NCBI GenBank assembly: GCA_947044365.1
Contig: OX345638.1
Location: 9,307,701 to 9,371,700, forward strand
Length of the DNA stretch: 64,000 nt
Source of the DNA: Petrosia ficiformis
Lineage: Eukaryota > Porifera > Demospongiae > Haplosclerida > Petrosiidae
Direction of reading: 5' to 3'
The notes below the pieces were generated by a model. It was not told the DNA's origin. It saw only the letters and a list, made by a program, of their open reading frames with translations, and searched no databases. Shown here piece by piece: positions 1-13,000 of this stretch (positions are counted from its first letter, which is position 1; every line of letters begins with the position of its first letter). The position numbers and the translations under genes are program-made.

Positions 1-1045
1 AGGAGATCAACAACAGAATAGCCCATGTATCCCAAGCAGTTGGCAGCCTAAATTAGTGAGTATGGAGTAACAGGTACCTGACACTGAGTACTAAACTCCA
101 AGTGTAGAAGGCTGTAGTTATTCCCTGGTGCATGTTATAGAGGTTTGTATCCTGAAACAGGTACTATTTGGAGAGCTCAAATAAGTGAAAAGGAAGCAGT
201 GCAAACCCAAACTTAGGTGGAAAGATTATGTTCGATAGAATATGAAGAAGCTAAATAGAAATGAATGTTTATGGTATAAGAGAGAGCATATTGGTGTTGT
301 CTTGCAATAGATGGTGTGGAAGAATTCAACACTACCCTATTAGAATCTTGGAGAAGTGGTGGTTGAGACATACACGTGCTTTTCAATGTGCACGCATTCT
401 GCCTGACCAACAATATGATACTCTAAATCACCCTTGTACTGTATGCCTTACATTTATGCCAGGTCCATGGGGAACAGATAGAATATAGACCAGGTCTGCA
501 GTCCTATACATGTGGTAAAGAGTGCCAATCCGACAGTTCTATATAGTAGTGACCTGCCCAACGTGTGGCAAGTCAAGTACTTTATGTAATATCAGCCGTC
601 ACCCTTGCTAAAACAATCTGTCACTATCAGTGACTCCTAATGACCAGTGAAGTTCCATCTAACTTGAACTGTGTTCACATATTGCCAACACCTGCGGAGT
701 GATCATCATATATGTATGCATGTATGTACCAGATGTGAAATGTAATGTAATAAATACAGAGAAAATAAGATGTACTAACAAGTAGGATATAAAAGAAAGG
801 ATAGAACAATACTAAACTTGTATTGATACTTCTGTAAAGCTTCCTGAACAATATTATGACACCTAGATATTGCATGTTTCATCACATATGACTCCAAACC
901 CACTTAGCAGGAACTTGAGTTCTACTGTGAATTTTATAGCACTCAGAACAAACAGTCAATAGTTATAACCAGACACTTAATTAATTGTGACTATTTCAGC
1001 CCCACCCTAGTTCAGCCCCACCCTTCTTTCCTTTGCATTTCGAAC
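1..1045. other. Left flank without a recognisable gene
   Basis: I see no coding region here that I can defend. Short open frames are under 80 codons, without recognisable motifs or splice context. A promoter or 5' UTR for the Death-domain gene at 1046 should lie in the last few hundred bases. A CCCCACCC motif is repeated just before the start codon (about 1000-1024), preceded by a TTTCAG that could be a splice acceptor for an upstream non-coding exon. Confidence 0.5.
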
Positions 1046-4000
1046 ATGGACGATCGGCCAAACCTGGCTGAACTCCAAGAACGGGTTAGAACTGTGAAGT
1101 GGCATAACTTGGGTATTCAACTAGGCCTTAAAAATAGTGTCTTGGAGGGAATAGAAAAACGATATGCTAATAATGATGAAGACTGTAGAAGAACCATGTT
1201 CGATACATGGTTGAGAACCATGCCTAGCTGTACTAGAGGAGAGCTCCTACAAGCGCTGAGGTCAAGAGCTGTGGGTGAGAATTATATGGCAGTTGAATAC
1301 CAGAGATCCTTTCAGAAAAGGACTCACTCTGTTCCAGGTATGTACAGATAGATTATAAACATATAATATAAGATGCATGGCTGCAAATCTGATTTAATCT
1401 ATGTTGGGCCTTGATTACATTATGTTAAGTACTCAGACACCTTTGTAGTTATGGTTATGAGTGATCAGTGTAATTTTAAGCTTGAGAATTACCACATTGA
1501 CCTCACAGTTAGACTCAAGACCAGGTGTCTCTACCTACACACATTATAACACAAGCAGATATGGCAACCCTTGAGCTTAAAGTCATGTTCTACTCAGTAT
1601 TCATAGGTGTTGTTTAAAGACATTTCTCATTGACTGTTGTATTGCAAATGCTCACATTGCTGCCCTTCTCACATACAACTTGCGAAAGATTATTTTAACA
1701 TCACTGAATTTCTTAACAACTCTTCCGGCAAACCACATTAGAATCTATAGTTGTGTAAACTTCAAGGATTATAATATTAAGATTATTGACCAAATGAAAC
1801 CCCACTCACACACAATGTGTTAACTGTACCAGCTAAACCTTGACAACCTATCGCATGCGAAATGAATATTGAAAGTATTTTAATTACTGCAAAGAAGATA
1901 TGACCTTTACCAAGCCGTCTGCCTATGTGTCTTATAAGTAGAAATTATATGGTCCTTATTGATGCACTGAAAGTTTTTACAATGATATTTATTAGTCAGA
2001 AACAAATCTTTCATTCTACTCAACTATTGGGTGGATTTGTTTGCAGTTCCACTTCTTGTGTGGTCATAGTAATAATATTCATTAGATATTTGAGAGCATA
2101 TTCATGTGGTGACAATTACTTATGTATGTGCTTATGATTGAGTTGCATCTTGTTGAGATGGAAACTTGTATACATAATTTTTATTAATGTGTTATAGTTA
2201 TACTTATTAATGCAAATCAGTAATGAACTGTTTACTGAGAGGTGATACAACTATAGCTATGTAAACTTCAAATATTATAATGCTAACCTTATAAAACTCC
2301 ACTTCCACATAATGTGTTTATTGTACCAGTTAAACCCTGATCACTCATGGCATGTCATATGAATGTAATGAAATAGTTTAATTACTGCATGGAAGATATG
2401 ATCTTTATTGGCTAAAACCAAGCCCTCTGCCTGTGTGTCATGGAAATTAAAAGGTCTCATACATGCACTGAAATGTTTTTCAAATGATATTTCTTAATGT
2501 GAAATCTAAAGTTCATAGAATAAGTTTTGATTTGCACTTAAATATTATTGGATCTATTGATTGCAGTTTGAAATCTTGTGTGGTCATAGTAATAAGATAT
2601 TTGAGAGCATATTCATGTGCTGTTCCATTTTATGCTGAGAAGTTTTACATTATTCATTATATATGCATGTGCTTGTGATTGTGCTGCTGCTTTTTAAGAT
2701 GGAAACTTGTATAATTTTCATCTATGTGTTGTAGTTATACTGGTGGTAAGTATTTATACAAATCAGTGATGAATTGTTTACTGAGAGGTGGTAAAACCTC
2801 AAAATTGACTCTGTTTTAGTGTTGGGTATGAAACATGGTTCTAATTTTAGTACTGTGTAACAACATTTAGCATAATATTAATGTCAGTACCACATGCCTT
2901 CATAGTAAGCCCCATTTAGTGTAGTCAACTGAATGAATGAATGACCGAAAGAACATTGTTTGTTTGTTGAGGGTCCTTAGTTCAACTTCCTCTCTTTTTT
3001 TTTCTATAGCTCATTTGGAGCTAGTTCAAATCCCACTTGGTAACCCTTTTTATAACAACATTAACATGCTTTGACCAATTATAGAGAAGCGGTTCTATTT
3101 TATTCTATTGCCGACCTTAAATTGAAAGGAAGAGGAAGGGTCCCCAACAATCCAACTTGGATCTGCTTGTGTAGTTGTAGTACCAACTCTACTCTAAAGT
3201 TTATTACTATGCAAAGTTTATATTACATCATAAACCAGGATCATATTATGATAGAAAGTGGAATTATACTCTTCCACTTTCTATCATTATGGGCTCCAAA
3301 TTAAACTAATAATTAACGATTAATAACAGAAGACATTTTATTTCTCATAGATATGCCACAAGTTGATGATTTCCGTGATTTTCCACATGATGAACCACCT
3401 AAACAGGTAATTATTTATAAGTAATGACCTTGTGCTAATAGCAGTAGTCGTGGGCAATATATCTCAATAATTATTAAGAATAATTCATATATTCATGGTG
3501 GATTTATGATTTGATATTAGTAATTCCAGAATTGATACCCGTCTTTTAAGGGTCGCAATGTTTCACACTATATATATACACCATGTCGTATAATTATTAT
3601 TATGAGAGTGTGAAATTTATGGGTGTGTGCTGCTTCCACTCCCTCCACCTAATATTTATTTTGGTTATCGATATATCAACATTTTCTAATTTAATATTTG
3701 TGATATGGACGTGTGCAATTACATGTGGAAATTACCGATATTAATGACAAGAGAAGAGAAGCAAAGTGCTACTAGTTACCAGAGACACATGCTATCTCTG
3801 TTGTGTTATCACCCTTCTGTGTATAATTCTTTGTCGGCAGAGCTCGAGGTGAATATATTTATATAACATTATCATGGTAATATTGCGCAGCAATAAAATT
3901 AATAGCATTAATTGTTATAAATAACTTCATGAAACAAGAAGCCATATTTGCTGATGATTCCCTCATGTCTGAAATCAATAGCATATTTAGTCTGGCATAG

Positions 4001-7000
4001 CCACATCTTTGACTTGGAGGAGGAAGGGTCTGCAGACATGCATATACTAAACCTGTTCTGCTGCACATTTAGATGTGTGGGGCAGTTAATCACTGCATTC
4101 TTGTATTGTGAATATAATTATCATTGTTATGAATATCATTATAATTATAACACTAGCCTGGGTAGCCACACCCTTTGCAGACACAGAATTGAGTAACTAT
4201 ATAGTTACTTGTTTTTCAATTCTGTGTCATTTTTAACAGTTCTTGTATCGGGTTTTTGCAAATGTATTTCTGCTATAGCAAATAGTAATTACAGTTTGCA
4301 TTAAGTGGATTTCGTCTTATTGGTCTTGCTGTAGCTCACACATGTGTTTGTTTACATTCCATGACCATAAAATGACTAAACTTACCTTATTTAATGCCAG
4401 CTACAAACCACTAGAATGTAATTTATCATTAGCCACACCGCTAAATATACATGGTGGCTCTGAAAAGAACCGTTAAGACTGAGAGATGAAAAAAAAAAAC
4501 TGAGTGAATAAAGAAGTAAGCTGTTGTATTACTCATCAATATCTACCACCTCACGTACAGGTTGACCAGATTGGTGTCTAGGACTAGCTAACTCAGGCAA
4601 CATAGTTACATACAGTTGTAGTAAAAATGTCAAAGTTTTGGATACATATTTGTTATCCAAAAAATGTATCCTTTCAAGGTGGAAGTCATCATCTCTGGGC
4701 TCCAAACAAAAAATATTATAATTATAATTTATATTTCATTATAATTATATATATATAATTATGTATCACCACATGAAACATATGTGAATGCAGACTTGCA
4801 TATTCAGCAATACTAATCAGCATATCATTGGAATCAAGTGAGTATGCAGGATTGGCTACTAAGCAAATCCAGACTCAGCATAAGTCTGCATGTGGACACT
4901 TTCAGGATACTACTGTTATGCAGTTACTGCATAATCAGTACACATATTAGTGAATACTCTCTGCATTTTCACAACATTCATTTGGTATGCATATAGGTAT
5001 ACCTATCCTTTGAATTCTATATAATTATTAATAATTATTATTATTAATTAATGTGTAATTAAATTTGAATCATAAAATTTAATATTATGCAAAAGAGACC
5101 AAAGAAACTAAATAAATAATTATTATTGTTTTAGTCTGAAAAAGAATCTGAGTTGTAATCAAGTTCATCGATATCATCAGTACTATAGCTAGTGCTGGTA
5201 CTAGTACTGCCGGATTCTTGAGATAGTACTTGAGTGTCTGTACCCGTTGTAGCAGTTGGATCTTCATCCACAGAAATGAACGCAGTGGGGCAATCAGTTG
5301 GCGGTGGTCTCTTTGAAGGTGATCCTGCTCTCCGAATTTTTGCTTCTACCCACTTGGACTTCCTCTTTTTTTCATGACGAACATCCAACTTATGGAAAAA
5401 TGAATTTAAACCTAACCAAGGAACGAAAAAAGGAAAATAAATTAAAATGATGAATAATATGGTATCCTAAAGCCAGGATTTCATAATAATTAATTAATAA
5501 CTACAGCTATATGTACATTTACATATTTATTATTATAGTATATAAGATATCATTGTAGAGAAACAAAAATTACAAGAAAATGTGCAGCACATAAAAATAA
5601 TTATGCATTATTTAAACAAAATAGTTTTACTGCGGCCCATATAGACAAAGAATCCACACGGACAGTACATGGGTATAAATATGGTGAAACAAGAAGGTAA
5701 TTCACATTAAAATGAGTACGATATATACGTACAACATACTGACAGATACATGAGTAACATATATAACACAATGACAACTATGGTAGAAAGTAATTCACAA
5801 TTTCATATTACACTGACAGATACCTGTGTAAGATATCCACAAAGCATAACGTGAACGACAACTAAATATGACAAAAATAATTCACATTACACTGACAGAT
5901 ACCTGAGTAAGATATCCACAAAGCATAACGTGAACGACAACTAAATATGACAAAAATAATTCACATTACACTGACAGACACCTGAGTGAGATATCCACAA
6001 AGCATAACGTGAACAACGACAACTAAATATGACAAGTATTATTCACATTACACTGACAGATACCTGAGTAAGATATCCACAAAGCATAACGTGAACAACG
6101 ACAACTAAATATGACAAATATTATTCACATTACACTGACAGACACCTGAGTGAGATATCCACAAAGCATAACGTGAACAACGACAACTAAATATGACAAG
6201 TATTATTCACATTACACTGACAGATACCTGAGTAAGATATCCACAAAGCATAACGTGAACAACGACAACTAAATATGACAAATATTATTCACATTACACT
6301 GACAGATACCTGAGTAAGATATCCACAAAGCATAACGTGAACAACGACAACTAAATATGACAAAAATAATTCACATTACACTGACAGATACCTGAGTAAG
6401 ATATCCACAAAGCATAACGTGAACAACGACAACTAAATATGACAAATATTATTCACATTACACTGACAGATACCTGAGTAAGATATCCACAAAGCATAAC
6501 GTGAACAACGACAACTAAATATGACAAATATTATTCACATTACACTGACAGATACCTGAGTAAGATATCCACAAAGCATAACGTGAACAACGACAACTAA
6601 ATATGACAAAAATAATTCACATTACACTGACAGATACCTGAGTGAGATATCCACAAAGCATAACGTGAACAACGACAACTAAATATGACAAATATTATTC
6701 ACATTACACTGACAGATACCTGAGTAAGATATCCACAAAGCATAACGTGAACAACGACAACTAAATATGACAAAAACAATTCACATTACACTGACAGATA
6801 CCTGAGTAAGATATCCACAAAGCATAACGTGAACAACGACAACTAAATATGACAAAAATAATTCACATTACACTGACAGATACCTGAGTAAGATATCCAC
6901 AAACCATAACGTGAACAACGACACAGTGACAGAAAGACATTTCACAGTGTGTATACTGACAAATTAGAGAGAAAAAAGAAGTGATCATAGTCTGCTCACT

Positions 7001-10000
7001 TTGTGAACGCCACGGCAGTGAATGCGTAACAATAACATTTTCATCTTCATGATCGCTCTCATCAGTCATAAAATCGACAGTAACTTTCTTCCAAACTGGT
7101 TGTTCAGAGGACTTGACATAACTTCCTCTACGATCAAAGAGCTATTGTAAAAGAGATAGAAAGCACATTTGAAGTCATTGATCTAGTTATCATTATCCTT
7201 ACTCGGTGACGGCGGGCACATCCTCTCCTGTCCTTCTTCCTTTTCTTAACTATATCTAATTGTGCTCCAGCTGCTGATAACTCTCTGTAGGAGCGCTTTT
7301 GTGTTTCAAAGTGGCGATGAATTGCACCTATAATTGTATTTAATACTTTGTCTTGGAAATTATAGAACTTACGATGAAGATCATGAGCATTATAACTGAA
7401 CTCTTTCATTTCCTTCTTTATTTCGTCAAATATCCTTTTGTTATTTACGTGGTCAGCCCTATTGAATAGAAGCAATTAAGAGGATGTATTAACCCAAAAG
7501 CACAGAATATTTTACTTGCCAAGTTAATTATATTTATTACAGTCACAAGCTAAGTCTATCTGAACATATTGGTTAAGTACATTCAAAATATACACTTAAG
7601 TACAGTATACTTATTGCACTTGTACCTTTCATCGAAATCAAATTCTTTGTCCAGTACAGAGTAGCAAGATTTAACTTTTTCCTACAAAAATATAAATCAC
7701 ATAACTTATACACACTATGTAGTAAATCACAGTGAACATAACTTCTTTAAAATTTTGGTTATATATTTCATAGATGTGGAGGAATTTTACTATATAGAGT
7801 ATAAATGCACTTCACATACCATAATTATAGTACTATAAGTCTCATTAGCAATCCCAGTATAAAGTCATCAACCACTAGTGTAATATCAGTTTCTTATAAT
7901 ATAGTAACTCAACAAATAAACCAAAGAATTTATACAACAAGAGAACATATGGATAAACAACATAAGGTCCATTTATAGTAACAATCAAGTGATATTAATT
8001 TACACCTAAAGTACAAGTAATCAAATGGTACACAGCTCTGCATCAGTGGTGATATGCCACAACAAGATATCACTGTAAAATTAATTATCTGAATGCAATT
8101 TGTCAGTTTTACTACAATTACAATAATAGAGTTGTAGCCAGTAATCTCAACTTCATATTCTTACAATAAATTTCCAGATGCTAACTACATTATAGTTTTA
8201 GTTCACTAGTTGAATTACAAGATATCTGGGACTTATATGGTATGCCAATCATTACTGCATCTATGTCTCATGCAACAATAACCGTATATCTTACCAACAT
8301 ATCCTTCACAACTTTTTTGCTTTTTTTACAACCAGCGTTGTGGTCAATTGCTTGTGATTTCTCCAATGTTTCAATTTTATCTGTCAGAACATTAATTTGA
8401 CTGGCTTGATTGTCCAGTTTATCCAAGATGGACTCTAAAATCCTCTGTTGGTTATTCAGCAACTGCTTAGATGAAATTTCAGGCGAAATTGGAGTTGAAG
8501 AAGATAAAGAAGAAGAACGTCGAGGAGTAGTTGAAACATAGCATCTACCAGACATGGTGATTTCAAGATTTCCCGCTCAGTATATTATGGGCGTGCGCAC
8601 TGCTACCAAAAATTATAGATCTACGTACTCGATTATACATGGATCGTATACATCGTCGTAGAAAGATGTTCTGCCCTCACTGCCACAGAATTCTTGGGAA
8701 AACTGCCTACTATCGCCATAAGCTGAAGTACTATAACTCAGATAATGACTGTTGGACAGAACAATCAACAAACATTTTTAAACCAGATGGAGGTAATGTT
8801 GAGTCTAGCACAGTAAATGCACTGGACCAGGAAATGCTTCTTCAAGATGAAAGTCAGTATCAAGAAGATGACCAAGATGTAGACACATTAAATAATGTGA
8901 GTATCTATCTCGTAGTTTTTGATGCATGCATATGCATGTGAAATTTGAATTGCGACACATTTACTTTAATAAATTTATTGGTTTTAATTGTATAGGAAAC
9001 TGATGTTGCTAGTGCCAAGGAAGAAGATGATACAGAAGAGGAGATGGAATTACAAGAGGTAAACTATGGTATAATATTTACTTGTTTGTAATTCGCTGCG
9101 ATAAACATGTATAATTATGATTATAGCAATTATATAATTATTAATTTTTTTATTGTATATAAATTATATATAATTATATATATATAGGCCATCCTCTCAG
9201 AACTTGTTGAATTGGCTGCTGATTCAGAGGATGACGATTATGATGATCCACAAACACAGACATTGAATCCTGCATTCCGATTCCTAATCATGATTCTATT
9301 GTTTTGGCAATCAGTTTACAAAATTACTGATAGTGCTATAGCAGTGCTATGGAAACTACTGCTAATTTTCTTCAATGCTTTTAGCAGACTGTTTCAAGTA
9401 CCGGCTATTCGTGAAGCTGCAGAAAAGTTGCCAAAGTCATTGCCAACACTGCGGAGAGAAGTAAATATTGACCTAAACACTTTTGCTCAGTACGTTGTTT
9501 GTGTAAGATGTCATTCTCTATATGAATACAAAGAATGTCTTACTGAAAGAAATGGAAAGCAAGAATCTATGAAATGCATGTTTGTGGAATATCCTAGACA
9601 TCCACAGCAGTCTCGACGGCAACCTTGTGGTGAAATGTTACTCAAATATGTAAAGAGTGTTAGTGGAAAGTGTAGGCTTAAACCTCGTAAAGTCTTTTGC
9701 TCTTATGATTTAATTACTTCAATATCAAAAATATTGAATGAAAATGGTATCATAAATTTACTACAGGAGTGGAAATCAAGAGTTAATAGTACCATTTGTC
9801 TCAGCGATGTTTATGACGGCCGACTCTGGAAAGAGTTTCAAGCACAATGTTCCAACGATTCTAATTCTGTTTGTGAAGTTGTCAACCTTGCATTCATGCT
9901 CAATGTCGATTGGTTTAATCCATTCAAAACAGGGACATACTCTGCAGGTGTAATTTATCTCACTATACTTAACATTCCAAGGAGATTCAGATTCAAAGAG

Positions 10001-13000
10001 AATTATACTATCCTTGCAGGTTTGATACCAGGACCACACGAACCAAGTTTATCGTTGAATTCTTACTTAACACCTCTAGTTCAGCAGTTGGATGCTCTCA
10101 ATGATGGCATTAGAGTGAGTACAGTCAATAATGGTAACATTATAGTTTATGGAAGATTGCTGTGTGTGTCTTCAGACATACCTGCTTCCCGAAAAATTTG
10201 TGGTTTCCTTGGTCATCATGCAAAAATGGCTTGTAACAAATGTTATAAAGAATTTAAACGTGTCAATGACAAAACTGATTACTCAGGTTATGACGTTTCA
10301 GGGTGGAAACTTCGAACTAACTGCAATCATAGGAAGTATATTGCACCATACTACAAGTTAGAGACGCAAAAGAAGAGAAAAGAGCTGGAAAATAAGTATG
10401 GAATTCGTTCTTCGGTGCTACTGGATTTACAATACTTTGATGTTATTAGAAGTTGTGTTATTGATCCAATGCACAACCTTTTCCTGGGAACATCAAAGCA
10501 TATTATGCATTTGTGGTTGAGCAACAAAATTTTATCTATCAAAGATTTGACTACAATCCAAGACAAAGTTAATTCTTTGAATGTGCCAAATGAGATTGGT
10601 AGAATTCCTTGCAAGATTGCTTCATCCTTTGCTGACTTCACTGCAGATGAATGGAAGAACTGGACACTTATATACTCTCTGTATTGTCTTCATGATGTGT
10701 TGCCACAATCACATTTTCAGGTATGGAAAATGTTTGTCAAGGTGTGCAGAAAGCTTTGCAAACACAACATTCTCATTCAAGATGCACTGGAAGCACAGAC
10801 ACTGCTCGTTGCATTTAACAAAAGAATAGAAGGTTTGTATGGTCCTCAAAGCTGCACAATGAATATGCATTTACACTGCCATATTTTCGAATGCATATTA
10901 GACATGGGCCCTATTTACTCTTTTTGGTGCTTTCCTTATGAAAGAATGAATGGGCTCCTGGGTGCTTATCCTACAAATAACCACAACATCACTGTGCAGA
11001 TGATGAGAAAGTTCTTAATGCATTCACAACTTGATCATTCTTTGCTAAAATGTCAACTTCCTACTGACCTCCATAGTGACTTAGATAGTTCTGTGCATCT
11101 TTTAAATAGAACTGCTTCCTTATCTGGTTCTCAACAACTCTCAGTTACTGAGTCTTTGGCATATGAACAGATGAGAGACTTCATCCATTTGAATCCTGCT
11201 CTCGTTGACCTGCAATGTTTAAACTGTACTTGTTGCTTGGCATCACCAATTAAAGAAACATTTTTTGATTCATTTGAGTTAGATCAAATAAAAGATATTT
11301 ATACAAATGTTCTATATGGACCTGAATGTGAAATAGATGTTCCCAGATTACATTTGTCATCCCAAAACTGTGTGATTAATGAACAATATTTTACATCGGA
11401 ATTTTCCCTCACACAAAAATCTTCATACATTCATGCACATTGGCCAAAACAAAACCTTCAGCTAGGGAATGTTCAGAAATTCGTTCTTCATACAGTCCAA
11501 ATACGCCAAAGAGGCTCATCAGAGATTGTGAAGAAAAGTTACATTATGGCATTTGTTAGATGGAATGATTGTTTGGATTTTTCCCAGTTTAATCAGTATA
11601 AAGAAACATTCTTTACTTGGTCTACACTTCAGTCACACAGTTCATTTCTTCCAGTTCATAGGATTTTTTGCAAAGCAGCTGTTGGAATAACTGATTTAAG
11701 TTATAGTGGTATAAAGTTGAGAATAGCTGTTTCAGTTCCAGTTCATGAACCTATTTAAACTGCATCATACATAATTGTAGCTATATATGTTAATTACTTA
11801 CAATGACTATATCAAGTTTGGTTATAGTTGCACACGCACAGTAATTAATTTTCAGAATAATTATATATATATCATGTAAAACTACTCAACAAATCACAAT
11901 GTACCCATGGAAAAGGTAGTGCACTTATTTAATTAATGCATACATATTATAATAATATTATTATACATTAAAATTACAAGCAAAACTGATGTGTACATCC
12001 ATCAATGAACTTCATTTTTCTGCTCTGTGATTCAATAATTTCATTACGCCAGAAGTAACGCACCGTCTCTTTTTCTTCTAATGCCTTTGCCTCAAGTTTC
12101 TTATATTCGATCTTTAGTTTTCCGTAGGCATCACGATAATGCCTTTCTCCACTAACAGCTTGATTTATCTCTTTTTTTAGTCTATTATGATACACTGTCA
12201 GTGCAACTTTGTCAAGGGCACTAATGGAGGAAGTTTTAAGTAATGGCTCCTTTACTTTTGGATCCTTAAAGCTTGGAGAACTGTCTGTATACCATGAATA
12301 TTTAGATTTCATTGCCATCCACTCCTCATGAACTTTATCACGAACAAGCTGGTCTTCAACTAAAAGGTCATCAAATCTCCAATCTCCTGGAAACTCATCA
12401 CTGGATTTATATCTTGTAATATTCACTTTTTCTAAAGTTTCTTGTTTAGCACACTCCAGACTCTCTTCTAATGGTGGCTTACAAGACATCAGCCAACTCT
12501 CTACTTTCCCCTCGTAGTCAGTTGTGTTACTGTGGCTCCATGGAGGAGTTAGGAATGGCTGATCATCCTTTAGTGACTGACTGGCTGATTGTTCAGACAG
12601 TTTGATTGCAGTTTCTTTAATATTTTGTTTTCTTCTCCTTTTTTGAAGTGCTCGAAGTCTTCGTTTAGCAACTATCGATCTTTTCCCTCCCATGGAAGGT
12701 GCGTGTCTAATATACACGAGTCTGCATTTGTAAATGTAGCTCAGTATACGGCCGTTATATTATTAGTATACTTGTTAACGACATACTCGTCGATATATTA
12801 GTCTGCATTACAGACGTATGTATTATTGACGATACTAATGCATACGGTACACTTTCACGCGGTGTATAATAATTATTATATATTATATTTATTCAATCAA
12901 AAGAATAGGTGCCTCTTCTTTACCTGTAGAATCATCCTTTCTATGTAGTAACTGAAGTCTTAGACTTCAGTTTTCTAGAACACTTTCTGGTTCTTTCTCT

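Noticed and set aside
261..488. 75-codon plus-strand open frame near the left edge
   Set aside because: No motif, no splice sites, overlapped by an equally good antisense frame.
5800..6930. CRISPR-like or satellite-centromere reading of the ~81-bp array
   Set aside because: Units are contiguous without unique spacers and lie inside an intron of a transposon gene.
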